NCBI RefSeq assembly: GCF_900113035.1 | Contig: NZ_FONX01000004.1 | Coordinates: forward strand, 242,727 to 306,726 | From: Paracidovorax wautersii | Lineage (GTDB): Bacteria > Pseudomonadota > Gammaproteobacteria > Burkholderiales > Burkholderiaceae_C | DNA: 64,000 nt | Direction of reading: 5' to 3' | Shown: one piece after another, positions 34,366-42,743 of the stretch | Layout of the letters: every line of letters starts with the position of its first letter | How positions within the stretch are numbered: position 1 is the first letter of the stretch | Position numbers and translations under genes: made by a program | Notes under the pieces: generated by a model | Seen by the model: the letters and a program-made list of their open reading frames with translations, nothing else | Database searches by the model: none | What the model was told of the DNA's origin: nothing

Positions 34366-34656
34366 ATGCGTCCTGCTCCCTTGCGGCCTGCCGCCGCTCC
34401 CGCAACCACCTCGGCCGCTGTCGCGCAACCGCAGCGTTATCTCACCAACGACGAAGCCGCCGACTACCTGCGACTGTCACCGCGCACGCTGGAAAAGCAG
34501 CGCGTGCTGGGCGGCGGCCCCAAGTTCCGCAAATTCGGCCGCCGCGTCATGTACGCCGTGGCCGATCTCGATGCCTGGGCTTCCGAGCGCAGCTTCGAGA
34601 GCACATCCGATCCCGAGTACGCCGAGCAGCATTCGGCGGACAGCCGTGCGCGCTGA
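34366..34656 (+). CDS. AlpA/excisionase-like HTH protein
   Basis: 96 aa. HTH_17 domain: RYLTNDEAADYLRLSPRTLEKQ, then RVLGGGPKFRKFGRRVMYAVADLDAWA, the classic excisionase/MerR wing with a Tyr-Asp-Trp end. I chose the ATG at 34366 because GGAGG stands 8 bases before it; an ATG 15 bases upstream overlaps that ribosome site. Such genes precede repA in Tn4371-type ICEs and might act as a regulator or as the recombination directionality factor; neither is shown. Confidence 0.8.
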   Translation: MRPAPLRPAAAPATTSAAVAQPQRYLTNDEAADYLRLSPRTLEKQRVLGGGPKFRKFGRRVMYAVADLDAWASERSFESTSDPEYAEQHSADSRAR

Positions 34657-34682
34657 CCGCTGGCGCGCGGGTGGCTTTCGCC

Positions 34683-35540
34683 ATGTCCAGCCCTGCGCTG
34701 CCGTCCCGGCAGCGGCTCGTGCCAGAGCGCGAACAGCTCGACCTGTTCCGTGCCCTGCCGGGCGACATGGCGCCGCGCGACAGCCAGGATTTGATGGCCT
34801 TTCCGTTCTTCTCGCTGGCGAAGTCGCGGCGCGTGGCGCCGATCGACTTCCGCGCCAGCGGCATCACGATCCGCGTGGAGGGAACGCAGGAGCATGGCAT
34901 CGCCACGATTTGGGATGCAGATGTGCTCATTTGGGCGGCTTCGCAGATTGTGGAGGCGCGCGACGCGGGCTTGCGTCCATCGCGGCTCATGCAGGCCACG
35001 CCCTACGAGATCCAGCGATTCATTGGGCGCGGTACGTCGCTGCGCGACTACCAGCGCCTCAAGGCGGCCTTGGATCGCCTGCAATCCACGACGGTGGCCA
35101 CGTCCATTCGGGAGACCACGGGAAGACGGCTGCACCGCTTCTCGTGGATCAACGAATGGAAGGAACTGGCCGATACCAAGGGCACGCCCTTAGGGCTGGA
35201 GCTGATCCTGCCGGACTGGTTTTACGCGGGCGTCATGGATGCCGCGCTGGTGCTGACCATCGACCCAGCGTATTTCCGGCTCACGGGCGGCATCGAGCGA
35301 TGGCTGTACCGGCTGGTGCGCAAACACGGCGGGCGACAGCCGGGTGGTTGGCAATTCGATTTCCGACACCTGTATCGGAAATCGGGCAGTGCCACGCGCT
35401 TCTCAGACTTCGCCTACGACCTGCGCGCACTGGTCGCGCGGCAGTCGCTGCCCGGCTACGTCCTAGGCATCGAGCGGATGCCGGACAACAGCGCCGAGCT
35501 GCTGACCTTCCGGCCCGTGCCGTTCGCGGCACGGGGATAA
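34683..35540 (+). CDS. repA: RepA-type replication initiator
   Basis: 285 aa of the plasmid RepA_C/IncP-like initiator family. Recognisable stretches are DLMAFPFFSLAKSRR, TIWDADVLIWAASQI, RFIGRGTSLRDYQRLKAALDRLQSTTV (split) and a winged C-terminal FRHLYRKSGSATRFSDFAYDLRAL. It should bind iterons and open the origin; three 20-bp repeats lie 25-91 bp after its stop. An ATG at 34671 is a possible alternative start. RepA lets an excised ICE replicate, which helps keep it in the cell. Confidence 0.88.
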   Translation: MSSPALPSRQRLVPEREQLDLFRALPGDMAPRDSQDLMAFPFFSLAKSRRVAPIDFRASGITIRVEGTQEHGIATIWDADVLIWAASQIVEARDAGLRPSRLMQATPYEIQRFIGRGTSLRDYQRLKAALDRLQSTTVATSIRETTGRRLHRFSWINEWKELADTKGTPLGLELILPDWFYAGVMDAALVLTIDPAYFRLTGGIERWLYRLVRKHGGRQPGGWQFDFRHLYRKSGSATRFSDFAYDLRALVARQSLPGYVLGIERMPDNSAELLTFRPVPFAARG

Positions 35541-35564
35541 ACGGTGCGCAGCTTGTGGACGGGC

Positions 35565-35631
35565 TCGTGCTATCAGGAGTACGAGGTATCGTGCTATCGG
35601 GAGTACGACTCTCGTGCTATCAGGAGTACGG
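35565..35631 (+). repeat. Three iteron-like direct repeats (candidate replication origin)
   Basis: Three copies of TCGTGCTATC(A/G)GGAGTACG at 35565-35584, 35589-35608 and 35612-35631, spaced 24 and 23 bp (about two helical turns). Copy 2 has G where the others have A. Position just downstream of repA and before parA fits a RepA-bound origin and/or autoregulatory iterons. Confidence 0.75.
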
Positions 35632-35670
35632 ATCGGCCGCAAAGCCAATAACGGCGCGGGTTTCGGCCTC

Positions 35671-35688
35671 CCCTAACTTCCCTAACTT
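35671..35688 (+). repeat. Tandem 9-bp repeat in the repA-parA gap
   Basis: CCCTAACTT repeated exactly twice, followed by an AT-rich stretch (AAAACATCTAACTGG). It lies 40 bp after the iterons and about 105 bp before parA. It may belong to the origin AT-rich region or to a ParA/partition operator. Confidence 0.45.
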
Positions 35689-35793
35689 AAAACATCTAAC
35701 TGGTAGTAGAAGCGCCGCACCTCGGTGGAAAACCGCCACGCGGCGCGAAGCACAGCGGCAACAACCGGGCTTTCCAACAGGGAGGGCCAGGCC

Positions 35794-36432
35794 ATGATCG
35801 TCGCGCTGCTCAACCAGAAAGGCGGCGTCGGCAAAACCACGCTGGCTACCCACATCGCTGGCGAGCTGGCGATGCGCGGCCAACACGTCGTGTTGCTGGA
35901 CGCCGACCCGCAAGGCTCCGCGCTGGACTGGACGCAGCGCCGCAGCCAGCAAGGTTTGCCAAGGCTGTTCAGCGCCGTGGGCCTCGCACGCGAAACGCTG
36001 CACCAGGAAGCGCCAGAACTCGCCAGGCGGGCCGATCACGTCGTCATCGACGGGCCGCCGCGCATCGCCGCCTTGGCGCGCTCCTCGCTGCTGGCGGCCG
36101 AGCGCGTGCTGATCCCGGTGCAGCCCAGCCCCTACGACCTGTGGGCCAGCGCCGAGATGGTGGCGCTGATCCGCGAGGCGCAGGTGTTTCGGCCTGCGCT
36201 GCGCGCGGCCTTCGTCATCAACCGGCGCGTGAGCACCACGGTGATCGGACGCGAAGCACGCGGCGCGCTGGCCGAGCAGCCGCTTCCTGCGCTGCGCGCG
36301 GAAGTGCATCAACGCATCGTGTTCGCCGACAGCGTGGCTGCTGGCCGGCTGGCACGCGAGACGGCGCCGGACAGCGTCGCCGCGCGCGAAATCACCGCAC
36401 TGGTGGACGAACTGCTGCGGTGGCCGACATGA
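35794..36432 (+). CDS. parA: ParA, Walker-type partition ATPase
   Basis: 212 aa, compact type Ib size. The deviant Walker A KGGVGKTT is at residues 9-16, with the signature Lys. Walker B-like VVIDGPPR and the switch stretch IPVQPSPYDLW follow. No N-terminal HTH, so transcription control must come from a partner. ATG at 35794 has GGGAGGG upstream. It overlaps the RHH gene by ATGA, the usual location of the small centromere-binding partner. Confidence 0.92.
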   Translation: MIVALLNQKGGVGKTTLATHIAGELAMRGQHVVLLDADPQGSALDWTQRRSQQGLPRLFSAVGLARETLHQEAPELARRADHVVIDGPPRIAALARSSLLAAERVLIPVQPSPYDLWASAEMVALIREAQVFRPALRAAFVINRRVSTTVIGREARGALAEQPLPALRAEVHQRIVFADSVAAGRLARETAPDSVAAREITALVDELLRWPT

Positions 36433-36704
36433 GCAGCCCCGCCAGCAAGCGCACGACAAAGCGCGTCGGCATCGGCGCGCGTCCGCCCGCGAATCCGCAC
36501 GCCGAGGCGTGGATTCGCCAGGGCGACGCCGATGCGCTGGGCAAGGGCGACCTCTACACCGCACGCCTGACGCTCGACATCACGCCCGCAATGCGGGCGC
36601 GCATCAAGGTGTCGGCGTTCACGCAAGGCGTGACGGTGGCCGAACTGCTGCGCGGCCTGCTGGAGCGCGAGTTTCCAGAACAACGCAGGGAGAACACACC
36701 ATGA
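36429..36704 (+). CDS. Ribbon-helix-helix-like ParA partner
   Basis: 91 aa. A disordered basic N-terminus (SSPASKRTTKRVGIGARPP) leads a C-terminal segment LYTARLTLDITPAMRARIKVSAFTQGVTVAELLRGLLEREF (split about 42-83) that fits a ribbon-helix-helix: one beta strand and two helices. Position right after a type Ib parA with a 4-bp overlap argues for the centromere-binding/autoregulator role (ParB/ParG-like). The next gene also overlaps by ATGA. Confidence 0.75.
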   Translation: MSSPASKRTTKRVGIGARPPANPHAEAWIRQGDADALGKGDLYTARLTLDITPAMRARIKVSAFTQGVTVAELLRGLLEREFPEQRRENTP

Positions 36705-37258
36705 CCGCATCCGCTTCGTCTGCCCCCGCGCCTGTTGCCTTCGCGGCCACGGCTGCACCGTCGCCGCCACTCCTAGCACACGCGACGGGGCCAACATCAA
36801 CGCCGCTAACGCGCGTTTCGCTGGCCTTCCTGGAGCACCGTTTCAAGCTCTACCTGCGCTTCGGCGAACCGGCGCGCACGCTGCGGCTCGACCGCTGGCG
36901 CAGTCTCGCCGTATTCATGCCGAATGCCATGTTCTGCCGCATTCGCTGGCAGTCCACCGACTACGGCACTGTTCGCTGGCAGCTCATGGTGATGCAGGCT
37001 TGCACGCCGCTGGACGCGGCGCAGCGCATCCCCGGTGTGCAGCCGGGCGCACGCCTGCTGCTGCACACCGAGGGCGAGAACCAGGTGCGCGCCGTGCTGG
37101 AGCGCATCGACGCCATCGAGGCGCTGGGGATCGCGCCATCCGCCGCTTCACCCGCGTACTGGCGCACGCTCGCCAACCGGCTCGCTGCGCGCCTGCCGCT
37201 GCCCGAATACACCGCCGAGCGGCACGCCGGATGGCTCATCGGGAGGGCGCTGCCATGA
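36701..37258 (+). CDS. DUF2840 family protein
   Basis: 185 aa. DUF2840 pattern: TRVSLAFLEHRFKLYLRFGEPARTLRLDRWRS (split about 36-67) and RWQSTDYGTVRWQLMVMQAC, with a PGVQPGARLLLHTEG turn. Function unknown; the family sits between parA and traF in ICEs of this type. Start and stop both overlap neighbours by 4 bp, so translation is chained from parA to traF. Confidence 0.85.
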   Translation: MTASASSAPAPVAFAATAAPSPPLLAHATGPTSTPLTRVSLAFLEHRFKLYLRFGEPARTLRLDRWRSLAVFMPNAMFCRIRWQSTDYGTVRWQLMVMQACTPLDAAQRIPGVQPGARLLLHTEGENQVRAVLERIDAIEALGIAPSAASPAYWRTLANRLAARLPLPEYTAERHAGWLIGRALP

Positions 37259-37842
37259 CCGCCGTTTCGACTGTCGGCACCGCGCCGCGTCCTCGCTCAC
37301 GCCTGCGCGCTCGCATCGTGCTCGCGTGCCTGTCTGCCTGCGGCCTCGCTGCGCTGGCCTGGGCGTCCTTCGTGCATCCGCTGCCGCGCATCATCTACAA
37401 CCCGTCCGACAGCGTGGCGGTCGGCTGGTATCGCGTGGAACCGCTCCACCAGCGTACCGACTCGCTGCACCAGCCTTTGTCCGTTGGCAGCATCGTCTTG
37501 ACCACGTTGCCGGCAGACACCGCCGCGCTGGCCGCGCAGCGCCGCTACCTGCCGGCGCGCGTGCCGCTGCTCAAGCGCGTGGGCGCCGTCGCGCCGCAAA
37601 CGGTGTGCGTGTTTGATGCGCTGGTCTGGATCGACGGCGTGCCGGTGGCCGCCGTGCTGCCCGCCGACCGGCTGGGCCGTCCGCTGCCTTCCTGGCGGCA
37701 GTGCCGCCAGCTTCGGCCTGGCGAACTGTTCCTCTTGAGCGTGACCAACCCGGCGTCGTTCGACAGCCGGTATTTCGGGCCGGTCAGCGCATCCGCCGTG
37801 ATCGGCGTCGCGCATCCGATCTGGCTGGAATCCCGCCCATGA
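37255..37842 (+). CDS. traF: TraF, S26-family signal-peptidase-like conjugation protein
   Basis: 195 aa. One N-terminal membrane segment (about 19-40), then the serine-lysine dyad of the S26 family: Ser53 in YNPSDSVAVGWY and Lys107 in LLKRVGAVA. In RP4, TraF trims and cyclises the TrbC pilin, so it acts on the product of trbC at 56122. Coupled to DUF2840 by ATGA; its stop overlaps the next start. The IDGVPVA and GELFLLS segments are the usual C-terminal blocks. Confidence 0.9.
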   Translation: MTAVSTVGTAPRPRSRLRARIVLACLSACGLAALAWASFVHPLPRIIYNPSDSVAVGWYRVEPLHQRTDSLHQPLSVGSIVLTTLPADTAALAAQRRYLPARVPLLKRVGAVAPQTVCVFDALVWIDGVPVAAVLPADRLGRPLPSWRQCRQLRPGELFLLSVTNPASFDSRYFGPVSASAVIGVAHPIWLESRP

Positions 37843-38294
37843 TGGCCGTCGATTCGCTGCACGTTGCCATGCATCTCATCGTGCCATCGGGCGTGTCGTC
37901 CTGCTGGTCGTCGCCGTGTCGTCGCGCGTGCAGTGCGGGTGCATTCGCACCGCACTTCGCGCTGTCTCCGGCGCAGCCGTCCAACGTGCAGGCGTCTTGC
38001 CTCGAACGCGCCCGGCCTGCGGCCGTATCCGCGTTCGCCGGCGCGCTGGCTGCTGGTGCAGCAGCGCCACCGGGCCGCGATTGCCGGGAGCGGATGCGGG
38101 AGGCAAATGCGGAAGGCAAGACAAAAGGGAGCGGCACCTGTCGGCCCGCAAAGCCAGTCTGCACGTGGGGTTGGCGCAGCACGGAGCGGCTTCGCCGCCG
38201 TGCCGCGTGGAGCGCGAGGCTCGCGCCAATGCTGGCATGTGCGTGTGCTTCGCACGACAGGACACGCCAGAGCTTGCAGGGAGCGCAGCCATGA
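37839..38294 (+). CDS. Small Ala/Arg/Cys-rich protein between traF and the relaxase
   Basis: 151 aa, no family known. It begins MMAVDSLHVAMHLIVP and has nine cysteines spread through an Arg/Ala-rich chain. It overlaps traF by ATGA at its start and the relaxase by ATGA at its stop, the same coupling used by the surrounding genes, which is the main support. Composition (Arg, Ala, Cys) is what an antisense or random frame in GC-rich DNA can also give, so it may be only a spacer frame. Confidence 0.45.
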   Translation: MMAVDSLHVAMHLIVPSGVSSCWSSPCRRACSAGAFAPHFALSPAQPSNVQASCLERARPAAVSAFAGALAAGAAAPPGRDCRERMREANAEGKTKGSGTCRPAKPVCTWGWRSTERLRRRAAWSARLAPMLACACASHDRTRQSLQGAQP

Positions 38295-40276
38295 CCGACC
38301 GCCGCGACGACGATTTCCGCATCCGCCCCAGCGCCCCGAAGAACCGGGGCCAGGGCTTCGTTTCCAAGGTGCTCAAGCAGGCAGGCAAGGCCAGCAGCGG
38401 CAAGTCGTCGGTGCGTCGTCCTGGCGCTGCCAGCGGCTCCGGGAGGGGCACCGGCCAGCGGCCCGGCTCGCGCCTGGGGCGCGGCCACACGGCGGCGCGC
38501 TTCGTCGGAGCGAAGCTCACGCCCGTGTCGCGGCGCGTGACTATCAAGACGCTGCTGGTCAATCAGCAGCGGGCCAGCCCGCAGTCGCTCGCCAAGCACC
38601 TGCGCTACATTGAGCGCGACGGTGTGGGCCGCGATGGCGAGCCGGGTCAAGCCTACGGGCCGCAGACCGATGCCGCCGACCTCGACGCCTTCAAGGAACG
38701 CTGCGTCGACGACCGGCATCACTTTCGGTTCATCCTCTCGCCCGAGGATGGCGCCGAGCTGGAAGACCTGCGCACCTACACGCGGCACCTGATGGGCCGA
38801 ATGGAGGCCGACCTGGGCACACGGCTGGAGTGGGTGGCCGTCGATCACTGGAACACCGACAACGCGCATACCCACCTGATCGTGCGCGGGCGCGACGACA
38901 CCGGCAAAGACCTCATCATCGCCGGCAACTACATCGCCGATGGCTTCCGCCATCGCGCCGCCGAACTGGCGACCGAATGGCTCGGGCCGCGCACCGAGCT
39001 GGAGATCCAGCAGACCTTGCGGCGCGAGGTGGAGCAAGAACGGTGGACGAGCCTGGATCGCACGCTCAAGCGCGAGCTGGGCGACGATGGCCTGGTGCAT
39101 GTCGAATGCCTCAACGAGCCGAGATTGCAACGCCAGCGCCTGCTGCTGATCGGCCGCCTGCAACGCTTGCAGCGCCTGGGCTTGGCCGATGAGATACAGC
39201 CGGGCACCTGGGCTGTCCATGCCGACGCCGAAAAGACCCTACGCGCCCTGGGCGAGCGCGGCGACATCATCCGCACCATGCAGCGGGCCATGCGCGGCGA
39301 GCCGCGCGAGCTGGCGGTGTTCGAGCCGGGCGACGATGGCCAAACCATCCTCGGCCGCGTGGCCGCGAAGGGGCTTGCCGACGAGCTGCGCGACCGGGGC
39401 TATCTGGTCATCGACGGCGTGGACGGCAAGGCCCACTACGTCGCGCTCAACGCCCGCGACGAGCTGGCGAACTACCCGATTGGCGCCGTGGTGGAGGTAA
39501 AGGGGGCAGCCGATGTGCGCGCGGCCGACAAGAACATCGCCGCGCTGGCGAGCGATGGCCTGTACCGCACCGATCATCACCTTGCGATTGAGCAAGGCCG
39601 GGCCAAGCCCGGCCGCGATCCGCAGGAAGTCGTCGCGGCCCACGTCCGCCGGCTGGAAGCCTTGCGCCGCGCCGGCATCGTGGAGCGCGTGGCCGAGGGA
39701 CTATGGAAGATGCCGGACGACCTAGCCGAACAGGGCCGCCGCCACGACGCGCAGCGCCTTGGCGGCGTGGCTGTGGAACTGAAATCGCATCTGCCCATCG
39801 AGCGGCAGGCTCGCGTGATCGGGGCCACCTGGCTCGACCAGCAATTGATCGGTGGTGGCTCGGGCTTGGGCGACCTGGGCTTTGGTGGCGAGGCCAAGCA
39901 GGCGATGCAGCAGCGCGCCGACTTCCTGGCCGAACAGGGAATGGCCGAGCGGCGCGGGCAGCGCGTGATCGTCGCCCGGAACCTGCTGGGCACACTGCGC
40001 AATCGGGAGCTAGCGCAGGCCGCGAAGGACATTGCCGCCGACACCGGCCTGGAGCATCACCCGGTGGCCGACGGGCAGCGTGTGGCCGGCATCTACCGGC
40101 GCTCCGTCATGCTGGCCAGCGGTCGCTACGCGATGCTCGATGACGGCATGGGATTCAGCCTAGTGCCGTGGAAACCAGTGATCGAGCAACGGCTAGGTCA
40201 GCAACTTGCTGCCACTGTACGCGGCGGTGGCGTGTCATGGGAGATCGGACGACAGAAAGGCATGTCCATCACCTGA
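38291..40276 (+). CDS. rlxS: RlxS, DUF3363/VirD2-like relaxase
   Basis: 661 aa. The N-terminal relaxase core has the LRYIERDG motif (about 104-111) and the metal-binding HxH motif in DHWNTDNAHTHLIVRG (His193/His195). The rest is DUF3363, down to the FSLVPWKPVIEQRLG end. It should nick the transfer origin, stay bound to the 5' end and be delivered by TraG. A low-complexity basic N-terminus (residues 20-65) precedes the core. I placed the start at MTDRRDDDF, after TGCAGGGAGC. No oriT was identified with confidence. The copper cargo begins 76 bp after its stop. Confidence 0.9.
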   Translation: MTDRRDDDFRIRPSAPKNRGQGFVSKVLKQAGKASSGKSSVRRPGAASGSGRGTGQRPGSRLGRGHTAARFVGAKLTPVSRRVTIKTLLVNQQRASPQSLAKHLRYIERDGVGRDGEPGQAYGPQTDAADLDAFKERCVDDRHHFRFILSPEDGAELEDLRTYTRHLMGRMEADLGTRLEWVAVDHWNTDNAHTHLIVRGRDDTGKDLIIAGNYIADGFRHRAAELATEWLGPRTELEIQQTLRREVEQERWTSLDRTLKRELGDDGLVHVECLNEPRLQRQRLLLIGRLQRLQRLGLADEIQPGTWAVHADAEKTLRALGERGDIIRTMQRAMRGEPRELAVFEPGDDGQTILGRVAAKGLADELRDRGYLVIDGVDGKAHYVALNARDELANYPIGAVVEVKGAADVRAADKNIAALASDGLYRTDHHLAIEQGRAKPGRDPQEVVAAHVRRLEALRRAGIVERVAEGLWKMPDDLAEQGRRHDAQRLGGVAVELKSHLPIERQARVIGATWLDQQLIGGGSGLGDLGFGGEAKQAMQQRADFLAEQGMAERRGQRVIVARNLLGTLRNRELAQAAKDIAADTGLEHHPVADGQRVAGIYRRSVMLASGRYAMLDDGMGFSLVPWKPVIEQRLGQQLAATVRGGGVSWEIGRQKGMSIT

Positions 40277-40327
40277 CGAGCACCTGCTTCCGACGAGCCG
40301 AAACTGCGCCCATCCACGATCTGCATT

Positions 40328-40345
40328 CTCCCGCAATGGCGGGAG
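40328..40345. terminator. Hairpin between convergent rlxS and copS
   Basis: CTCCCGC-AATG-GCGGGAG, perfect 7-bp stem in the 75-bp gap where the two genes converge. No clear T-run on either strand; it may serve both transcripts. Confidence 0.4.
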
Positions 40346-40351
40346 GCCAAC

Positions 40352-41812
40352 CTAAGCGATGCGAGGCAGCGTTAGATCAAATTTAGTCGCTGTATCGTTG
40401 GACGTTGCCTGCACATGTCCACCATGAGCTTCGGCAATTGATTTGACGATCGCCAGTCCGAGGCCGGCCCCCGCGGACTTGCGCTGGCGGGCAGGGTCGG
40501 CGCGGTAGAAGCGATCGAAGAGCTTGGGCAGATCGGCGTCCGATATCCGCTCACCCGGGTTCTCGACGCGAATGACCGTTCCCTGGTCGTCCTGTTTGAG
40601 CGTGACGATGATCCGAGCCTCGCGCGGCGTGTAGCGAATGGCATTGGAAAGAAGGTTGCCGATGGCCCGCGACAACATCTCGCGATCCGCCAGGACCGGC
40701 TCGACCGCGCCCTTGAGGCTGAGCGTGATGTGTCGATCGTCGGCGAGGGCCTCGTAGTAGTCGAACAAGCCCCGGACCAGCGCACTCAGGTCGACCTGGC
40801 TCATGCGGATGTTGCGTGGATCGTTCTCGGTCTGCGCGAGAAACAGCATGTCCGCGATCATGCGACTCATGCGATCGAACTCCTCCAGATGGGAGTACAG
40901 GATCTCCCGGTACTCTTCGGCGCTACGGGGCTGCCCCAACACCACATGGGTCTGTGTCACGAGGTTGGTCACCGGGGTGCGCAGCTCATGCGCAATGTCG
41001 GCAGAGAAGTGCGACAAGCGGGCAAAGCCTTCCTCGATGCGCGCCAGCATGTCGTTGAAGGCGAACACCAACTCTGACAGCTCGATCGGCACGTCGCGTG
41101 GGTCGAGTCGCACGTCCAGTTTGGACGAACGGATGGCACGGATTTTCTCGTTGACCTTGCGGATCGGCAGATGCCCCCAGTGGACCGCCAGCCAAGCGGC
41201 CAGCAGCGCAATGCACAGGACCATGAAGGTCACCCAACGCAGCATGCGCTGGAACTCCCCGAGGAATTCCAGGTGGAAGCCGATGTCCATGGCAGCGAGG
41301 ATGCGGTAGCGTGGCGCATCCGAAGTAGGGCCTGCTGCAAATTCGAACGCAACGCCCCGGTAGGACCGCTGACGATCCTGCCACACCGCCAACTCCTCGG
41401 CGTCGATCTGCGCCAGAGGCTTGGGGGCCAGGTTCATCTTGGACAGGTCAGGACCCGCCGTGGCGTAGATGGTGTTGCCTGTCTGGTCGTAGACGGCGTA
41501 GCTCATCCCGTGGTGCCCCGCCACCGCATTGGCAAGTTGCTGCCCCAGCGCGTCGCGGTCCATGTCGTCGCCCTGACGCAAGGGCTCGGCCAGGGCCGAG
41601 ATGACCGCGTCCAGTTCATGCGCGTCCTGTTGCGCAAAGTGATGCTCCAACGATCGGACGATGGCCCACTGGAAACAGAGGAACACCAAGGTGATGGCCG
41701 CGCCGATCAATGCCGTCACGCGCAGGGCGAGCGAAGCGGGACTGCGCCGCCGGGTCGGCCTGACCTGCTTGGCGTGGCCAATGGCCGACGTCTCAGGTTT
41801 AGAGGCCGTCAT
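40352..41812 (-). CDS. copS: CopS/CusS-type sensor histidine kinase
   Basis: 486 aa. Two membrane helices (about 31-52 and 193-213) frame a periplasmic sensor of about 140 residues. HAMP linker, then the phospho-acceptor His275 in [15 protein letters not shown]. The ATPase part has [31 protein letters not shown] (split) and [11 protein letters not shown]. It senses periplasmic Cu/Ag and phosphorylates CopR. Its start overlaps the copR 3' end by 14 bp. The pair is divergent from copA, as in Pseudomonas cop operons. Confidence 0.92.
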   Translation of the reverse strand: MTASKPETSAIGHAKQVRPTRRRSPASLALRVTALIGAAITLVFLCFQWAIVRSLEHHFAQQDAHELDAVISALAEPLRQGDDMDRDALGQQLANAVAGHHGMSYAVYDQTGNTIYATAGPDLSKMNLAPKPLAQIDAEELAVWQDRQRSYRGVAFEFAAGPTSDAPRYRILAAMDIGFHLEFLGEFQRMLRWVTFMVLCIALLAAWLAVHWGHLPIRKVNEKIRAIRSSKLDVRLDPRDVPIELSELVFAFNDMLARIEEGFARLSHFSADIAHELRTPVTNLVTQTHVVLGQPRSAEEYREILYSHLEEFDRMSRMIADMLFLAQTENDPRNIRMSQVDLSALVRGLFDYYEALADDRHITLSLKGAVEPVLADREMLSRAIGNLLSNAIRYTPREARIIVTLKQDDQGTVIRVENPGERISDADLPKLFDRFYRADPARQRKSAGAGLGLAIVKSIAEAHGGHVQATSNDTATKFDLTLPRIA

Positions 41813-42482
41813 CGGTGTCGAGCGTGTAGCCCATGCCGCGCACGGTGTGGATCAGCTTGGGGTTGAACGCATCGTCGATCTTCGCGCGCAGCCGGCGGAT
41901 CGCCACGTCGATCACATTGGTGTCACTGTCATAGTTCATGTCCCACACCTGGGACGCAATCAGCGAGCGCGGCAGCACTTCTCCCTGGCGACGTGCCAGC
42001 AGCTCCAATAAGGCGAACTCCTTGACGGTCAGCGCGATACGCTTGCCGGCCCGTGTGGCGCGTCGGCGTGCCAGATCGAGCTCCAGGTCGACAATCTGAA
42101 TGCGGTCGGGTTGGCTCGGCGCAGTGCCGCGTCGCAGCAGCGTGCGCACGCGCGCCAGTAACTCCGAAAACGCGAACGGCTTAACCAGGTAGTCATCGGC
42201 GCCAAGTTCCAAGCCCTTGACCCGATCGTCCACGCTGCCGCGCGCTGTCAGGAACAGCACCGGGACCTGTTTGCCCGCCGCCCGCAGCGAGCGCACGATG
42301 CGCCAGCCATCGACGTCCGGCAGCATGACATCCAGAACGATCAAATCGTAGGACTCGCTCATGGCCAGGTGATGGCCCTCCAGGCCGGTGCGGGCCAAGT
42401 CCACGATGAAGCCTGCCTCCTGCAGGCCTTGGCGCACATAGTCCGCCGTCTTGGCTTCGTCCTCGACGACCAGCATCTTCAT
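41799..42482 (-). CDS. copR: CopR/CusR-type response regulator
   Basis: 227 aa OmpR/PhoB type. The receiver domain has Asp8-Glu9 (VVEDEA), phospho-acceptor Asp51 (LIVLDVMLP) and Lys near VKPFAF. The winged helix ends [13 protein letters not shown]...[11 protein letters not shown] chose MKMLVVEDE; the longer frame adds 34 residues not seen in the family. It activates copA and its own operon, most likely through the box at 42585-42604. Confidence 0.93.
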   Translation of the reverse strand: MKMLVVEDEAKTADYVRQGLQEAGFIVDLARTGLEGHHLAMSESYDLIVLDVMLPDVDGWRIVRSLRAAGKQVPVLFLTARGSVDDRVKGLELGADDYLVKPFAFSELLARVRTLLRRGTAPSQPDRIQIVDLELDLARRRATRAGKRIALTVKEFALLELLARRQGEVLPRSLIASQVWDMNYDSDTNVIDVAIRRLRAKIDDAFNPKLIHTVRGMGYTLDTDDGL

Positions 42483-42584
42483 GGCTTTCCTTACAGAATC
42501 GTTGCGGTGAGAGGGGCCGCGTGGGACTTTTGCGCCCACTACCGGGCAATGTACCGCTCTGCCCCTTCCCGAAGGATGACACAA

Positions 42585-42604
42585 CCATTACATGAAAGTA
42601 ATGG
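42585..42604. promoter_or_regulatory. Cop box (CopR operator) in the copR-copA gap
   Basis: CCATTAC-ATGAAA-GTAATGG: perfect 7-bp inverted repeat with a 6-bp centre, in an AT-richer patch 103 bp from copR and 140 bp from copA. The layout and core resemble CopR/CusR/PcoR boxes. No other dyad of this quality lies in the 261-bp gap. Confidence 0.7.
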
Positions 42605-42743
42605 ACGGGTCATGGGTTGGAAAACGCCCCCTCCTTAGGATGTCCTCCATGCGTCGAACCTTGTGCGTTGGACCCTGAGACCAGCGGGCTGGCCGGGTCC
42701 GGGCAAGGACGACTGTCGTTGACCCCCTGGAGGATCCCACCCT

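Noticed and set aside
35565..35631. CRISPR array
   Set aside because: Only three repeats with 3-4 bp between them and no spacers; the spacing and place beside repA fit iterons. No other regular repeat-spacer pattern was seen in the window.
36429..36704. Plasmid copy-control gene or toxin
   Set aside because: ATGA coupling to parA and the RHH-like C-terminus favour a partition partner; no toxin motif or toxin partner.
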